Source: Massospora cicadina
Taxonomy: Eukaryota > Entomophthoromycota > Entomophthoromycetes > Entomophthorales > Entomophthoraceae
Assembly (NCBI GenBank): GCA_022478985.1
Contig: JAKSZP010014883.1
Location: forward strand, 1-64,000
Direction of reading: 5' to 3'
DNA: 64,000 nucleotides
This document shows, piece by piece, positions 33,354 through 44,870 of the stretch. The translations under genes were made by a program, and so were the position numbers. Position 1 is the first letter of the stretch; every line of letters starts with the position of its first letter. The notes below the pieces were generated by a model. It saw only the letters and a program-made list of their open reading frames with translations. It was not told the DNA's origin and did no database searches.

Positions 33354-33945
33354 GATATTCAAGTATTTTTAGGTATGGTGGGCTATTACTGTCAGTTCAC
33401 CCCGCGGTTTGCTGACCTGGCTGAGCCACTGTTCTACCTCCTACAAAAGAATGTACCATTTGAGTGGTGATCTGAGCAGGAACAGGCCTTCAACGCTTTA
33501 CATTATGGCCTTATGTACTAAACCTGTTTTAGTTCATCCTCGCTTCAACCAACCTTTCTTGCTATTCAGAGATGTGAGAGACGTCGTCATAGGAGCCATC
33601 CTGGCTCAGCATGATGAGGATCAGGTCGATCATCCCATGGCTTATTTTAGTAAGACACTAAGTAAGGCTAAGCGGAACTACAGTGTCAACGAGAGGGAAT
33701 GTCTAGATGTTCTCTTAGCCATCAAACATTTCTGGCCCTACCTCTATGGTACTCATTTTACTATTATTACAGACCACTCTTCACTCTGGTGGCTTCAACA
33801 ATGAAAGACCCCAATGGTCAGTTGGCAAGGTGGGCCCTGCGACTGCAAAGCTACGACTTCACCATCATCCACCATGCAGGTGCTATACTCCAGAATGCCG
33901 ACGACCTCTCCCAGATGCCAGTATTAGCGGTCAAGACCCTTGAGG
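33354..33945 (+). pseudogene. RT connection and RNase H (element I)
   Basis: It reads VFLGMVGYYCQFTPRFADLA, then ALCTKPVLVHPRFNQPFLLF, RDVRDVVIGAILAQHDEDQV, DHPMAYFSKTLSKAKRNYSV, NERECLDVLLAIKHFWPYLY and ITDHSSLWWLQQ, followed by a frame change to NGQLARWALRLQSYDFTIIH and NADDLSQMP. This is the full gypsy RNase H pattern. The first catalytic Asp (usually TDAS) appears as RDVR, and the TDH is kept. Confidence 0.88.
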
Positions 33946-34079
33946 AAGATCGGCTCTATGACCTGATCGGACAGCCTGAACAATGGGAACTGGAAACCCC
34001 CAAGGTTCAGGCCAAACTCCGCTGAATGACTCAAGACACTCAAGTCAAGGATGGGCTACTTTACAAGAGAGTCAACAAA

Positions 34080-34837
34080 AAGTGGCTTCCCTACATCTGA
34101 CCTTCCTCTCAAACTCACGTCATCCTGGAAGGCCATTCTACTGTTGGACATGGTACAGTCAAGAAGACCCATGAGTGGCTGAGGTCACGCTGCTACTGGG
34201 ACCAAATGGTAGAAACCATCCAAGAGGTTCTGGAAGCTTGTATGACCTGCCAATCCCAAGACTGGGCTAACCCTCGATATCAGCACTCAGTTATTGCCCC
34301 GACCAAACCTTTCAATGTCATTAGTATTAACGTTTTGGGTCCCCTTCCCACTGGGCTGCATGGTCACAAGTATATTATCCTAGCCATAGACCACTTAAGT
34401 AAGTGGGTCAAGGCGATCCCAGTCCCTGCTGCCACCGCATATGCTACCACCCTATTTGTTGTTCGCTCAGTTTTCACCCAGCATGGGTGCCCCCAAACCT
34501 TGCTTTTATACAATGGGTTATACTTCACCTCCCAGGTACTACAGGAACTAACTTCGCTATTGGCACCACCCAGAGTTTCGCTGCTCTCTACCACTCTTCT
34601 ACTAATGGGGTGGTAGAACGTGCTAATGGAACTCTTGTTTCCATTCTACGGAAGTTGGCCACCTCAGATCCTGCCTGTTGGAACCATTATCTGCCCAGCG
34701 CCTTGCTTGCCTACTGGGTAAGCTATTACCGTGTCATCAAGATGTCCCCATTTGAAGCCCTGTATGAGCGGGCACCTCAGATACCCAGTAGCGTCCAGCC
34801 CCTGCTCAAAGCCTCCACCTCAAGAACTCCAATCTAA
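34080..34837 (+). pseudogene. Integrase, zinc domain and core (element I)
   Basis: The zinc domain is GHSTVGHGTVKKTHEWLRSR, CYWDQMVETIQEVLEACMTC. The core has SINVLGPLPTGLHGHKYIIL, AIDHLSKWVKAIPVP, QHGCPQTLLLYNGLYFTSQV and, after a frameshift, NGVVERANGTLVSILRKLAT with SPFEALYERAPQIPS. Of the three catalytic acids, the first Asp is Asn (SINV) and the second is Tyr (LYNG), while the Glu (VER) remains. Two of three lost means no strand transfer. Confidence 0.88.
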
Positions 34838-35150
34838 CTATGAGGGCTCTAGCTGATGAAATTATCCAGCTCCAAGCCCAAGCCACTCAAGGCATTATCA
34901 TCACCACTGGAAGAGAGACATCCCAATCAAATCTCAGATGACCCTCCTTACCAGATTTTCAACTAGGCGACCTCATTCTCTTTCATCATCATCAACCTGG
35001 AGGCCAACAGAATAAGCTCGACATATTGTGGTCTGGACCCTACAAAGTCATACATAAGGTGAAGTCTGAGTACTCCATTGCCAACATCAATCAAGGGACT
35101 GTTTTAAATCGGGTGCATGGTCAGTTCCTCCAGCCATATACCCCCCTCTG
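34838..35150 (+). pseudogene. Integrase C-terminal GPY/F module (element I)
   Basis: The frame reads MRALADEIIQLQAQATQGII, a TGA, PSLPDFQLGDLILFHHHQPG, KLDILWSGPYKVIHKVKSEY and VLNRVHGQFLQPYTPL, then a stop. WSGPYKV is the GPY/F signature. No chromodomain follows, unlike the host element at 38-41 kb. Confidence 0.8.
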
Positions 35151-35157
35151 ACAAGAT

Positions 35158-35171
35158 CTTGAGGGGGGCCT
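35158..35171 (+). other. Polypurine tract of element I
   Basis: TTGAGGGGGGCCT directly precedes the 3' LTR start TGTCAAG. Confidence 0.8.
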
Positions 35172-35585
35172 TGTCAAGATTTGAGATAGAAATTGTATCA
35201 AATTCCTATCTTCCAAATCAGGCTGTGCCAAATTGGTTGTCAAACCTACCCAATCTAAAACTATTCCAGGATCATCCTCACCTATTCCTGAGTCACGTGG
35301 GGCGGCATTTCCACCCATTCAGTCAGGTGAGCGACGCTATCCATTAATGATGCCCTTGAGGAGGCCATTCCTGGAAGATCAGTAAATATTATGATTGGAT
35401 GAGGCTCTTACAATCCCAAAGGCACCGAGTCCCAACACCCCCTATAAATATCAAAGCCTTTTAGTTTAGTAAAGTACTTAGTATTTCTAATCCATTTTCC
35501 TATTTCCTCCTCAGCGCTCTTTCCTTTTTCCAGCTTTGTGCCACCGCGAACCCTGGCGCCAGTCCCAAGAACTGTAGCACTGATA
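35172..35585 (+). repeat. 3' LTR of element I
   Basis: It starts TGTCAAGATTTGAGATAG and ends GCACTGATA, against GCGCCAACA at the 5' LTR end. Both endings are explained by CpG mutation of one ancestral end. It is followed by ATAGC, the target duplication. Confidence 0.9.
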
Positions 35586-35590
35586 ATAGC
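35586..35590. other. Target-site duplication, right (ATAGC), element I
   Basis: It pairs with ATGGC at 29061-29065. Confidence 0.7.
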
Positions 35591-37100
35591 AAAGTCTCAA
35601 GTTTACATACTGATGCTCATTCCAAAGGAGGTAGTTGAGTAGCTCCCAGTACCCAATTTACACACTCTTCTAAAGGTAAAAGATCCTCCTAAAGTCTTTA
35701 GTGACTCAAACTTTATTTTAGATTTTTATTAAATAAACCTCCCAAATTCTACCTTTTTTCCAAAGAATTTGGCTGCTGCACCATTTCCAACTTATTTACT
35801 TTTAACTAGTAGAACATGCCATTATTCACATTAAAAGTTCCAATGAATTCAAGTGGGCAATTGGAGTCAATTATCAGCAACTTGGCTCGCCTCTACTAAG
35901 TTTTTTAGAACTTTGCCGCTGACCATTATGCTAAATTTTCTCACATAAGCCGTGCACATTTATAAAAGAGATATGATCCTTTGACCCACCTCTAGCACAG
36001 CGCAATCTGAACCCAAGTGCTCTCACTATGTCTACTATGTCTATTCTGGCATAACCATTGTAAATGAAGAACGCCAGATCACTCAATCTGCTTGCTCCCT
36101 CAAAGATCAAGGTTATCCGGAGCGCCCTCTCAGGTGGCTTCCACCCCTATTTTGCATAGATGACTATACTTAACCCTATCACTACCAGAAATCACATGCG
36201 GTATTTTTAACCAAGTCAGAATCTTCAAAATGACACCAGAGCTTAACAACAAAACAAATGAGCCACTTTTTTAGCTTACAGATATTTTAAATCAAATTAC
36301 AAATCTGCTGATTAGACCTATCCTGGTGACTATTTAGAGCCTGAACTCAACGCGTAAACTATAGTCTATAACTATATGCCACAAAGCTGTTAAAGCTGAT
36401 TGATTTATCATCCTCCATGCCTTTCTCACCATGCGGTTGCTTAGCCTGAAACACAGTTGTCCCAATTTCAGACATTTGATTTGTCATGTTGGGGACTTTT
36501 GGTTCGTTTCTGAGCTACTATATTCCTCATACAAACCCTAGAACATCCCTCTTCAAAGTTGATTTGACAGTTTTGCCATTGGAATTTCTAGCTTTTCATA
36601 GGGTTCTGAAGCACCCAGACTGGAAGCATAGTCTTCTTCTAGTCAGCCGTTTTAATTGAAACAATGACTGGACATTTACTTTGGTGCTCTCCACCCTATT
36701 TTCTGAAATGGCGAGGCAAGCATCTAAATATTTTGCTATGAATTTACACACACTTTATGATCTGTCTTCTCCTACTGGCCCTAATATCACTTTTCCATTA
36801 TTGCAATCAGCTCTGAGGGCACGCAGCATAAACCTCCAGGGTTCCAACATCCAGTAATGGCTTGGAGATGAAACTCACAAGGGTGGGGGTCCTCTAGTCC
36901 CATCTGATCAGATATTAGATCAAGTTTTGGTTGCTCTGTTCAAACTTCAGGTGCATAAGGCTGCTAGAAGCTCACGGAATCCTGCCCCCACTGATGTTCA
37001 ACGGAGTTTAGCTCTCTTTAATTCCCTTGAAGGGAAATATCATCACTGGTTCTGTGTAATGTTACTTTCTGCAAACAAAACTGGGAAAGTCTAAACTTTT
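35591..37100 (+). pseudogene. Gag-like region of the chromodomain retrotransposon
   Basis: Stops are frequent, but coherent blocks appear: SNEFKWAIGVNYQQLGSPLL, APSKIKVIRSALSGGFHPYF, FKVDLTVLPLEFLAFHRVLK, NNDWTFTLVLSTLFSEMARQ, ASKYFAMNLHTLYDLSSPTG, RARSINLQGSNIQ and DQILDQVLVALFKLQVHKAA. The stretch 35.8-36.66 kb is duplicated at 42.0-42.83 kb with the same reading frame, so it was protein-coding. I do not recognise the domain. A Gag role is inferred because a chromodomain-type pol follows. Confidence 0.5.
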
Positions 37101-38288
37101 ACTTGCATTTATCTATTCAGCAGTAAAAGCTCTGGATTCCAGATCCTCATGCTTCCTTTGTCTCTTCATCTTAGCCAAGAAGTCTCTGACTAACACTAAT
37201 CCTGTTAAATTTCTGATCTAGCTACCTCGGTCTCAATACCTTCCAAAATAGCAGTATAAGCATTTAGTGCTACCCTGGAAACAACTTCCGTAAGCCACTT
37301 TCCCTGGAAAACGCTTACTTTATCCTTGGAGGTTTTCTTTGCTCTATAACTCTCAAATGAGCCCAGGCCCTTCCATAGAACTGCACCTTCAGTGGCTGTC
37401 CACGCACCCTCTCAGGAATCAACCCCCCTCATATTAGTACATTTTCTCTGAAAGCCCTCACCCTCTCTCCCTCTAGGGTAAGGTCCCTGAGAAGTGCTCA
37501 TCTGGGGTTATGGCATTGTTCCTGAATGAGCCTTCCTAACTTAAGGTCCACCAAGATTTTACTTGAAATCAGTAAATATGTTTTCTCAAATAGGAGAATA
37601 TATTTTTTGCCCTGGATTTCAAGGATCCTACTTTGAATTTCATATAAAGAGTTTTAGCTGTTGCTCTCTTTGAGGACAAGTAGCCAAGCTCACCAGCGAC
37701 TAAGAGACAACTTATTGATCGGCCCCTGCTCTTAATTCCGCTGCTCTCTCACTCCTGACACACAATAAAGAGATTCAGGCCTACTTTCTTTTCCCTTTAC
37801 CTTTAACATTGGGTTACACAAGGTTATCATGCAGGCTCCCATGGACAAAAGGCAGATGACATCTTCATGGACTTCAAAGTTGCATAATTCCCTAAAATGA
37901 GACACATGTATGACCCTCTGTACTTAATGCATCCTTGGAACCCATGAATTGGCATGCCATACAGCGCAGCAGTGCAGTTCTTTATCCTTGCCTTATGCTT
38001 ATGTGACTACTTCTCTTCAGTCTATGCCATTTTACCTCTTTAATTTGGGCGCGAGCTGGTGATATATCCATCATATAATATAGATATGGATCTCAACTCC
38101 CTGTCTTTTGCAATATCAGTCTCAGTGGGAAATCACCTTAATTTAAATCCTCCCACCTGTGACCTTTATGAACTTGTTATCACCTTATACTCCTTCTTCC
38201 ATGAATATCCCTCAGGACTTCCCTTCCTTTCTTACCCTGTATTAAAGGAAATATTTAACATGGGACTTGCTAAATTAAACGCACTCTG
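37101..38288 (+). other. Decayed stretch between gag-like region and RT
   Basis: A protease is expected here, but no DSG/DTG motif is readable. Short open frames occur, such as 38059-38289 (MIYPSYNIDMDLNSLSFAIS), whose last part runs towards RT. Nothing can be assigned with confidence. Confidence 0.4.
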
Positions 38289-39240
38289 AGTATGATCTAG
38301 AGTTCCACTTGACAGTGGACCTAATCAAAATAAACTGTCCCTTATACCTTTACGCATAGGAGGAGGATAAGATCTGGAGACATAGCTGAATAGAATTGTG
38401 ATAAATGACTGGATCATAAGGATAACCTTCCAATGCTTCTCCTAATATCTTTATCCAAAAAGTAAACGATTCCTTGTGCCCCTAAATCGCCTATGTTCAC
38501 CTGAACAATATAACGGTCCTAGAAACCTGTCCCCCTTAGAACCAAATTTGTTCAAGCGATTGTAAAGTCTCAGGTATCTTTTAAATGTGCTTTTGTCGAC
38601 GCTTTTAATCAAGTGAGGGCCAAGAAAGTGAATAAGTGGCTCACAGCTATCCATGCTAAGCGAAAATTTCACATGGGTAATAACTTTTGGGTAAAAAAGG
38701 CACCATCAACCTTCCAGCGTCTAATCAACAATGTCCTTGGTGACCTCCAGTTCTCATGCGCTGGCATTTATAACTATGATATATGATCCATTTATTAACC
38801 CATGAGCAACACACTAATTATCATGAGGCAGTAATGGCAGCATACACAAAGCTGTTCTCTTTGTGAAGCCTTTAAAGTGGTAATTCTTTTGTGAGGAGCT
38901 GACCTTCTTGGGAAATTTAGTCTTGAAGGATGGTTATGCAGTTTTAAAGAAATATGAAGTCGTTTCAATCATAGCCTACACCACCTTCTAAGAAGCAACT
39001 CAGGAATTTTCTTAGCATGGTGACATTTTTCATAAAAGCTCTACAGTTCCTCACTCAGCATGCTGCACCCCTTCATTCATTGACTAAAGTATTCTCCACA
39101 AACTGGTCAGACAAGTTTCAACAGGCTTTGAGGCTATTAAGAAAGTCTTCTCTTAGCTCCAGTACTCCACCATGTGAATACATCCAAGCCTTTCATTGTG
39201 ACATTTGATGCATCATTATTTGCTGTGAAATAAGTTCTGC
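38289..39240 (+). pseudogene. Reverse transcriptase and RNase H start (chromodomain element)
   Basis: The RT N-terminus reads EYDLEFHLTVDLIKINCPLY, matching the PYDLEIxLxPGAxPPxGPLY block of chromovirus RTs. It continues SNASPNIFIQKVNDSLCP, then AFVDAFNQVRAKKVNKWLTA (GAYNQVRIxxGDEWKTA pattern), KRKFHMGNNFWVKKAPSTFQ and RLINNVLGDLQFSCAGIYNY with YDI. The catalytic YxDD reads YNYD. RNase H begins KPFIVTFDASLFAVK near 39.19 kb with TFDAS intact. Stops and frame changes are many. Confidence 0.8.
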
Positions 39241-39929
39241 TACAAGAATATGAAGTGGGTTGAATATCATGTTAACTAATTTATCCCGCAATCACTTTTC
39301 AAAGATATAAATGGCTATCTATAATAAAGAGTTGGAAGTAGTGCCTGGTCGCTCATCAACTGGCAATACCTTCTTTAAGGAACGCTATATGAGATTGTCA
39401 TTCTCACAGATCTTAAGTTTCTATTGTACTACTGAAAGCCTAGAAACTGGCCCATTGTCAAGCTCACACTACCAAGTTTTTTGAAGCTTCTGCCTCAAAT
39501 ATGCTCTTATTAAAGAGCCCTGAACGTCTTACCTGGCATGCTGAATTCAAATTATCCTTGAACTACATTAAAGAGTACCTCTCGGTTCTCACAACTGTTT
39601 TGGTCCCCATTCAAATACTCTATCTCTAGCCTCTCACAGATCCTTTACTAATCTACACCATATGCGCCCGTTTTTCCTCACATCTTAGCCCCTCAACTAT
39701 TTTCCTTTAGTGAATTGAATTGCATGAGGACTTGTAATTCAAGAACTGCAAGCGCCCCTATATGGTTGAAAAATGGGGTATTTTCTTTTGGGAAGTATCT
39801 GGGTTCCCCATTCAGCACACCCAGGTCATTGAGGAGCATAAAACTCTCTATCATTGGGTCACCCAGGATCTAAAAAATGCGTGTACCTAATCAAAAGGGC
39901 CAACAATTTGTCTGGTTCTTCCAAGTATA

Positions 39930-40560
39930 AACTGACATGTTATTAAACCGTGTCATATGTACCCATTACAAGTCAGATCAAAATGGGAAAAAGGTTCTCT
40001 TGCACCCTCTACAGCAGGCGAAAGGCCTCTTTACTAAAGTATATGTAGACTTCCACGTGGTGCTCCCCCTCTCAAAATGTTCTAATGCATTAATGTTGCT
40101 CGCTGATCAGTATTTAAGATATATTTGTTAGACCCTGCAACATGGCCATAACCACGGCTGAAACTGCAGCATAGTTTATCTCTCATGTTTTCTTGATTTT
40201 TTAACTACCAAGAGATACTGATATTTACCAAGGACCCAGTTCCCTCCCAGTTTTGGTATGAAATTATGGCGGTCTTTAATATTATATATAGTGATCCACT
40301 GCATATCACCCAGTTGGATGGACAAATTAGAGGGTGAACTAGGCCCTGGGGAAGTATTTGCGTTGTTTGCATCCACCTCCCAGAATTTATGGGCTACATA
40401 TGTTCCCCCAAACTCAGTTTGCATAAATCAACGCTTTACATTTCTCCATTGGTTTCTCTTTCACTAAAATGTACCTGGGTTATAACCTCTCCTTCCAGAT
40501 TGGTCAGCGCCTTTCCTCAGTAGTCCCCACAGCAGAAGAGTTCAGAGACATCTCTGAGAT
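39930..40560 (+). pseudogene. Integrase (chromodomain element)
   Basis: It reads CTHYKSDQNGKKVLLHPLQQ, AKGLFTKVYVDFHVVLPLSK and NALMLLADQYLR, matching the CxxCQxxK...PLPxPxxPWxxVSxDFIxGLPxS pattern of chromovirus integrases, with the first Asp kept in VDF. Later ISPSWMDKLEGELGPGEVFA replaces the usual HPQTDGQTERVNQxLE block, with the Glu kept in LEGE. NSVCINQRFTF may be the SPF-like block. It is heavily decayed. Confidence 0.7.
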
Positions 40561-40769
40561 ACCCAGAACCTCATCCAGGAGCATCTGCCTAAAGCATCTA
40601 ATGATTAAAAATAGTTTTCCAACTGTAAGAGGCACCCAGTTATGATATCAAAGTTGGGTCTCTTATCGTGCTTAATATGAGAAACCTCAACTTGAAGGTC
40701 CCCATAAAAAAATAAAAGTCAAAAGCTTAAATTTCTTATAGAAGAAGAGTAGTATTTAGGCAATAGAGT

Positions 40770-40982
40770 CTTCCATATAAAGCTCGCATCCATTGGAAAC
40801 ACTACAATGTGTTCTACGCTTCTCAACTATCTACCTTCATGAGGAAGAGGCTTACTTCACCTAACTCATTGTTCAGCGACTTTCATGAAGCTGAGGTAGA
40901 GGTAATTCTGGCCTTAAGGAAATCCCATCACTCAGTTTGGTATTTGGTTGTGTGGAAGGTCTACCCTATATATAAATAGCTG
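40770..40982 (+). pseudogene. Chromodomain at the end of Pol
   Basis: The frame reads LPYKARIHWKHYNVFYASQL (the LPxxxxIHPVFHVSLL linker pattern), then FHEAEVEVILALRKSHHSVW and YLVVWKVYPIYK, then a stop. The VExIL...R...YLVxWKGYP pattern is the hallmark of a chromodomain, which tethers integration complexes to modified histones in chromoviruses. The Gly of KGYP is Val and the C-terminal helix is cut by a stop. Confidence 0.75.
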
Positions 40983-41129
40983 AATGAGCACCAAGGATTG
41001 TACCAACTGCAAGGATAGTAAAAGGTTTTTTAGAAGTCCCATCCTAAGGCTCAATTTCTCCTTTTTTAATTGCTGCCATTATCTTCATCAAACTCCTAAA
41101 GAGGCACAAGGATTATATCTTAATACATT

Positions 41130-41690
41130 ATCCTTGAGGCGGATTAGTACCAGTTTTGGGAGAATAATGTAAGTCCTGAGGATCTGACCAACTTCCTGGA
41201 CTATAAGCAATGCCACTTCAGTAGTAAGAGGGACTTCAGACCTCTTGTGGCTCCCTTATCTCTCAACGACTTGGCCCATGTGGTAAGTGAGTAATGAATT
41301 AATGCTGAGCCCTCAAAAAACCCATCTATCTACCCTCTTTTCCTCCTCTTCGTTAGTGGATATAGTAGAAAGGTTTTCAGAGAGGCGGCCAAGCCTAGGG
41401 TTCTTTGGAGGTGCCCTAGGGCTCATCTTACCTATAGCTCAGTCCCTCATAATAAACATGAAAAGAAAAAATCTTCAACAGACACTAACCTACACTAAGT
41501 GGGTCTAATGAGCCAAATCATTTCGCATTTAGTAAAATTAATTACAGATTGATAACCTAAATAGCCCAATCTGCCCTTAAAATTATTTTTGTTGATCACC
41601 AAGTCAGATCGGATTTATACAAACTGGATATTTAATTTTACTAATCCAAACAAGTCCATGCAAATCATCTCTATCATTATAATTATCCAT
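41130..41690 (+). repeat. 3' end of the chromodomain element
   Basis: Beyond the chromodomain the frame continues ENNVSPEDLTNFLDYKQCHF and SSKRDFRPLVAPLSLNDLAH. The nucleotide sequence is repeated at 19.94-20.46 kb, including CACTAAGTGGGTCTA and TTGATCACCAAGTCAG. An LTR is probably included but cannot be delimited. Confidence 0.5.
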
Positions 41691-41999
41691 TTATCTGTTT
41701 GTACCAATATCAAAACTTCTACAATGTTATCCAAAGTATTGAAGATTTTTCTTGATGCATATCACTCCTTTTAGCCCACCAATCAGGATATGCCTCATGA
41801 GCCTTAGCCCCAGGTCAGTTCTTTAGGATTTTTAAATTTTCATACCATCCTATAAAGGTAACAGCCCCTCCTGGGAAAAGGTGCAGCTCATTAGTTATTA
41901 TTATAGTTACTTTATATATAAACCTTCAAAATTTATAATATATTTTCCGCAGAATACACCTGCCACCTCAATTTAAAATTATTTTCTTTTATTCAGTGA

Positions 42000-42830
42000 A
42001 GCATGCCACTATCTTTGTGGTAGTTCCAAGGATCAATTAGTCACTTTTATCCATTGACCTAGAAATTTAGTGCGCCACTGCCAATTTTGTGATTTTATAT
42101 GCTCCTGACCATTACCATCAATCTCCTGCTCAGATAAGCACCACCTTGCTAGAGTACTTCCTTACTGGATTGCCTTTGGCTTGGCACAATTTGATTAATC
42201 AATTTTTCTATCGCTATGTCAATTCTGACATACCCATCATAATCAAAGGATGTCCAATCGCATAATTTTCTTGAGCTCCAAATATTTAGGTTATCAGGAG
42301 TGCCCCCTTGAGCATCCCTCACCTATGTTCATGTAGATGACTAAATCCAAAGCCCTGCTTCTACTACTGAACCCACACGACATTTTTAAACAAATCAGAA
42401 AACACAGAATGACCCCAGAGCTCAATATGAAAATAATCAGATGATTCAATATAGTCTATTAATTTGTTGATTATATCACAAACCTGATGCTTGGAATGAG
42501 CCTGGTGACTATTTGTGGGCTAAACTCAAACTCAAATTAAAAATTTTTCCACTTGAAGGCCAGAAACTGTAAAGTCCAGAGATGTTGACATCCTCTATGC
42601 CTAAACTTTAGTTCCCCCAAAAAGACCGCAGTTACCCCATTGCAGCCATTTGGTTTTCTATTAGGCCTTTGATATGTTTCTGAATTACTATTTTCCTCAC
42701 AGTAACCTTAAGGTCTCTCTTTAGAGTTGTTAAAACAGCTGTACCTCTGAAATTCTGGGCTTTCCACTGGATTTTGGCACAACCAGAATAGGAGCCCCAT
42801 CATCTTCTAATCAGCCATTTCCATGTCATG
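42000..42830 (+). pseudogene. Second copy of the chromodomain element's gag-like region
   Basis: It aligns in order with 35.8-36.66 kb: YVNSDIPIIIKGCPIA with VIRSAP and IPHLCSCR against KVIRSALSGGFHPYF, the shared ATGACCCCAGAGCT / ATGACACCAGAGCT phrase, CTGGTGACTATTT, and VVKTAVPLKFWAFHWILAQP against VDLTVLPLEFLAFHRVLKHP. It stops at about 42.85 kb where element C begins. It is probably the truncated start of another copy of the same element. Confidence 0.55.
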
Positions 42831-42849
42831 CTAATCTTCATCAATCATG

Positions 42850-43622
42850 TTGTTGAAATTGTATAGGGGTGTAATATTTCAAGCGCACAGGTTAAATAAA
42901 TATGCAAACATACAAGGTACCGTTTAAGGACAGTAATCTTGACCAAAAGTAATGGAATAAACCTTATATACAATAATTGGGTTTTTATCAAGTAAATACA
43001 AGATTACACTGTATTATCAGATTTTGTTAGAGGATCACATGATCACTGAATTAACATTTTGTGGTATGTCTTTACAGTTTCTAATGAGAGAGATCCCTTT
43101 CCCAAATGATTTCCTGCTCAAATATTCTACTTCTATCAGAGTTCTCTTTGGTACTTTCTATGGTTACTTAGAAGCGCTGAAAATGATAAACTAAACCTTG
43201 TATTCAAATTTGGTTGGAAAGCAAATAACTAGGGCTCAGAAAATAACCATAAAATGGTGCAATAGGCTGGATTAAATAAAATTTCTGGCGGATGGCTATG
43301 ATGAGTATAAGGGACCCTATTACTGATGTTTTTACACTGATGCGGGGTGAAATAACAATTGCTAATATAAAATAAGAGGCAATAAAGTAATCAAGGACAT
43401 GATATCAGTGATTCACTTTTTAGTGTATGAGAAGGGTGCCTGCAGGGATCTATAGAATCAATAAATAGTAAATTGATATGTTAAGCCATACATATACAAG
43501 CATGGCCTGTGGGGCAAACTAATTATTTTGGCCTGATTAAATCTGATATCCAAATATTAAATTAATATGAAATAAATTGCTAAAAATAGAATATCAAGAT
43601 GGTTGATCAAACCAATTTAACA
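42850..43622 (-). repeat. 3' LTR of element C (inner end sure, outer end approximate)
   Basis: The minus strand starts TGTTAAATTGGTTTGATC right after a purine tract. It is AT-rich without ORFs. The outer end is set near the last homology of the flanking gag-like copy. Confidence 0.45.
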
Positions 43623-43635
43623 TTTCCCCCAATTT
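43623..43635 (-). other. Polypurine tract of element C
   Basis: Minus strand AAATTGGGGGAAA, directly before TGTTAAATTGG. Confidence 0.65.
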
Positions 43636-44218
43636 GACCAAACATCAGAATCAAAGATGTGTTGGAGTTAACTAACTCATTGGGAACTTAAGGTCGTTAT
43701 CCAGAACTTTGGTGATATTTCTTCAAAGATTTATCGCTCATAAATTTAACAAGTTGACCTTTAACAGGATCCTTAAAGGTTAGACATCTGTGAATGTCTT
43801 CTCGATAATCTCAAAAGGTATTCTCCCATATGTGCTCCAATTTGCTAGTTCATCCAAATCCATGGTTGTTATAGTATAAAACTAGTTCCCCTACAATAAA
43901 TGGGGTAAAGGCCACTGGTCTTTGTTATCCAGTTCACAAGATTTAATAAATCCAGCGCATTAAAATATGTCACACTTTATAATTAGATAAAAATCTATGC
44001 CAACGTTTGTAGTATTTGATGGAGTCTATGTTCTTTATTAGCACAAGAATATAGAGTTATGAGAAATACTGGTTGATTCCCATGTTTTAAAGCAAACAGG
44101 GAACCCCCATAACTAAATTTTAAGATATTATAAGCAAAACTGGTGGAGGGCAAGAAAAGGTTCCAACTGGACGCCTATTCCATAATTTTCTTATGCAAAG
44201 TTCTGAAGAGGGTACCAT

Positions 44219-44527
44219 TTACTTGTTCCACAGTACTGTTAGTCTCAGTGTGATAAGGCGTAGACAATACTCAAGTATATTCCTCAAATTGTTAAGCTTT
44301 GAAGTCATCTGGGACGTAAAGTTAATCCCATTATCTGTCAATATAAATGGTGACATCCACGCCAAAAATAAACTCTTCTGTAACGAATTGGCAGGCATTG
44401 TGCCATTTAAGTCCCTGACTAATTTTGCCTCCACCCATTTAGTAAGATGATCATTATCCATAATAATGTAACAATTGGCTGGGTTAATTGTTAGAGGTCC
44501 ACAACATTGATAGAAATGGTATCCCAA
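44219..44527 (-). pseudogene. Integrase core of element C
   Basis: The frame reads CYIIMDNDHLTKWVEAKLVR, then MPANSLQKSLFLAWMSPFIL, TDNGINFTSQMTSKLNNLRN. YIIMDNDHLTKWVEA and FILTDNGINFTS are standard gypsy integrase blocks with the second Asp kept. The Glu-containing end has decayed. The retroposon at 44871-45048 lies just upstream. Confidence 0.85.
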
Positions 44528-44870
44528 GCTAAGCTGAGTTTAACTAGTTTATAGGAGGTGGCTTTCTGGTAGGCATCTCTACCTTGATTCCTTTCAGCAG
44601 CAGAGGGTCTCATGTATACTATTTCTTCATAGATTTCCGATGATTGTGCTGTTTCAATAACTCCATCGTTTTCTTTAAATTGCCATGGCCATCACCTTGT
44701 GGACTTCAAATAAAAACATCAGTTTTCTTCATTATTTTGAATATCCAATACTGTTGATTGTTAAATACTCTTTAAAGCTTACTATTTTTGACAACCATAT
44801 TGTTCTGTGAATTCTCTTAGCAGCGTTGAACTTCTATTGGTTCACTATTATATAGTTGAGTCAGCATCTT

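Larger units (their letters stand above)
29066..35585 (+). mobile_element. Element I: Ty3/gypsy retrotransposon with collagen-like Gag
   Basis: This 6520-bp element has two 414-415-bp LTRs, a primer-binding site, gag (with Gly-X-Y tract, coiled coil, capsid and zinc knuckle), protease, RT, RNase H, integrase with a GPY/F module, and a polypurine tract. It is the least decayed and most GC-rich element here, yet stops, frameshifts and lost catalytic residues make it inactive. The LTRs differ by roughly one base in nine by eye. It sits inside a chromodomain element. Element II (45.88-53.99 kb) is a diverged relative. Confidence 0.92.

Noticed and set aside
40876..40982. A host chromodomain (HP1-like) gene
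   Set aside because: It follows integrase and the IHPVFHxS-type linker in the same orientation, the standard place of a chromovirus chromodomain.
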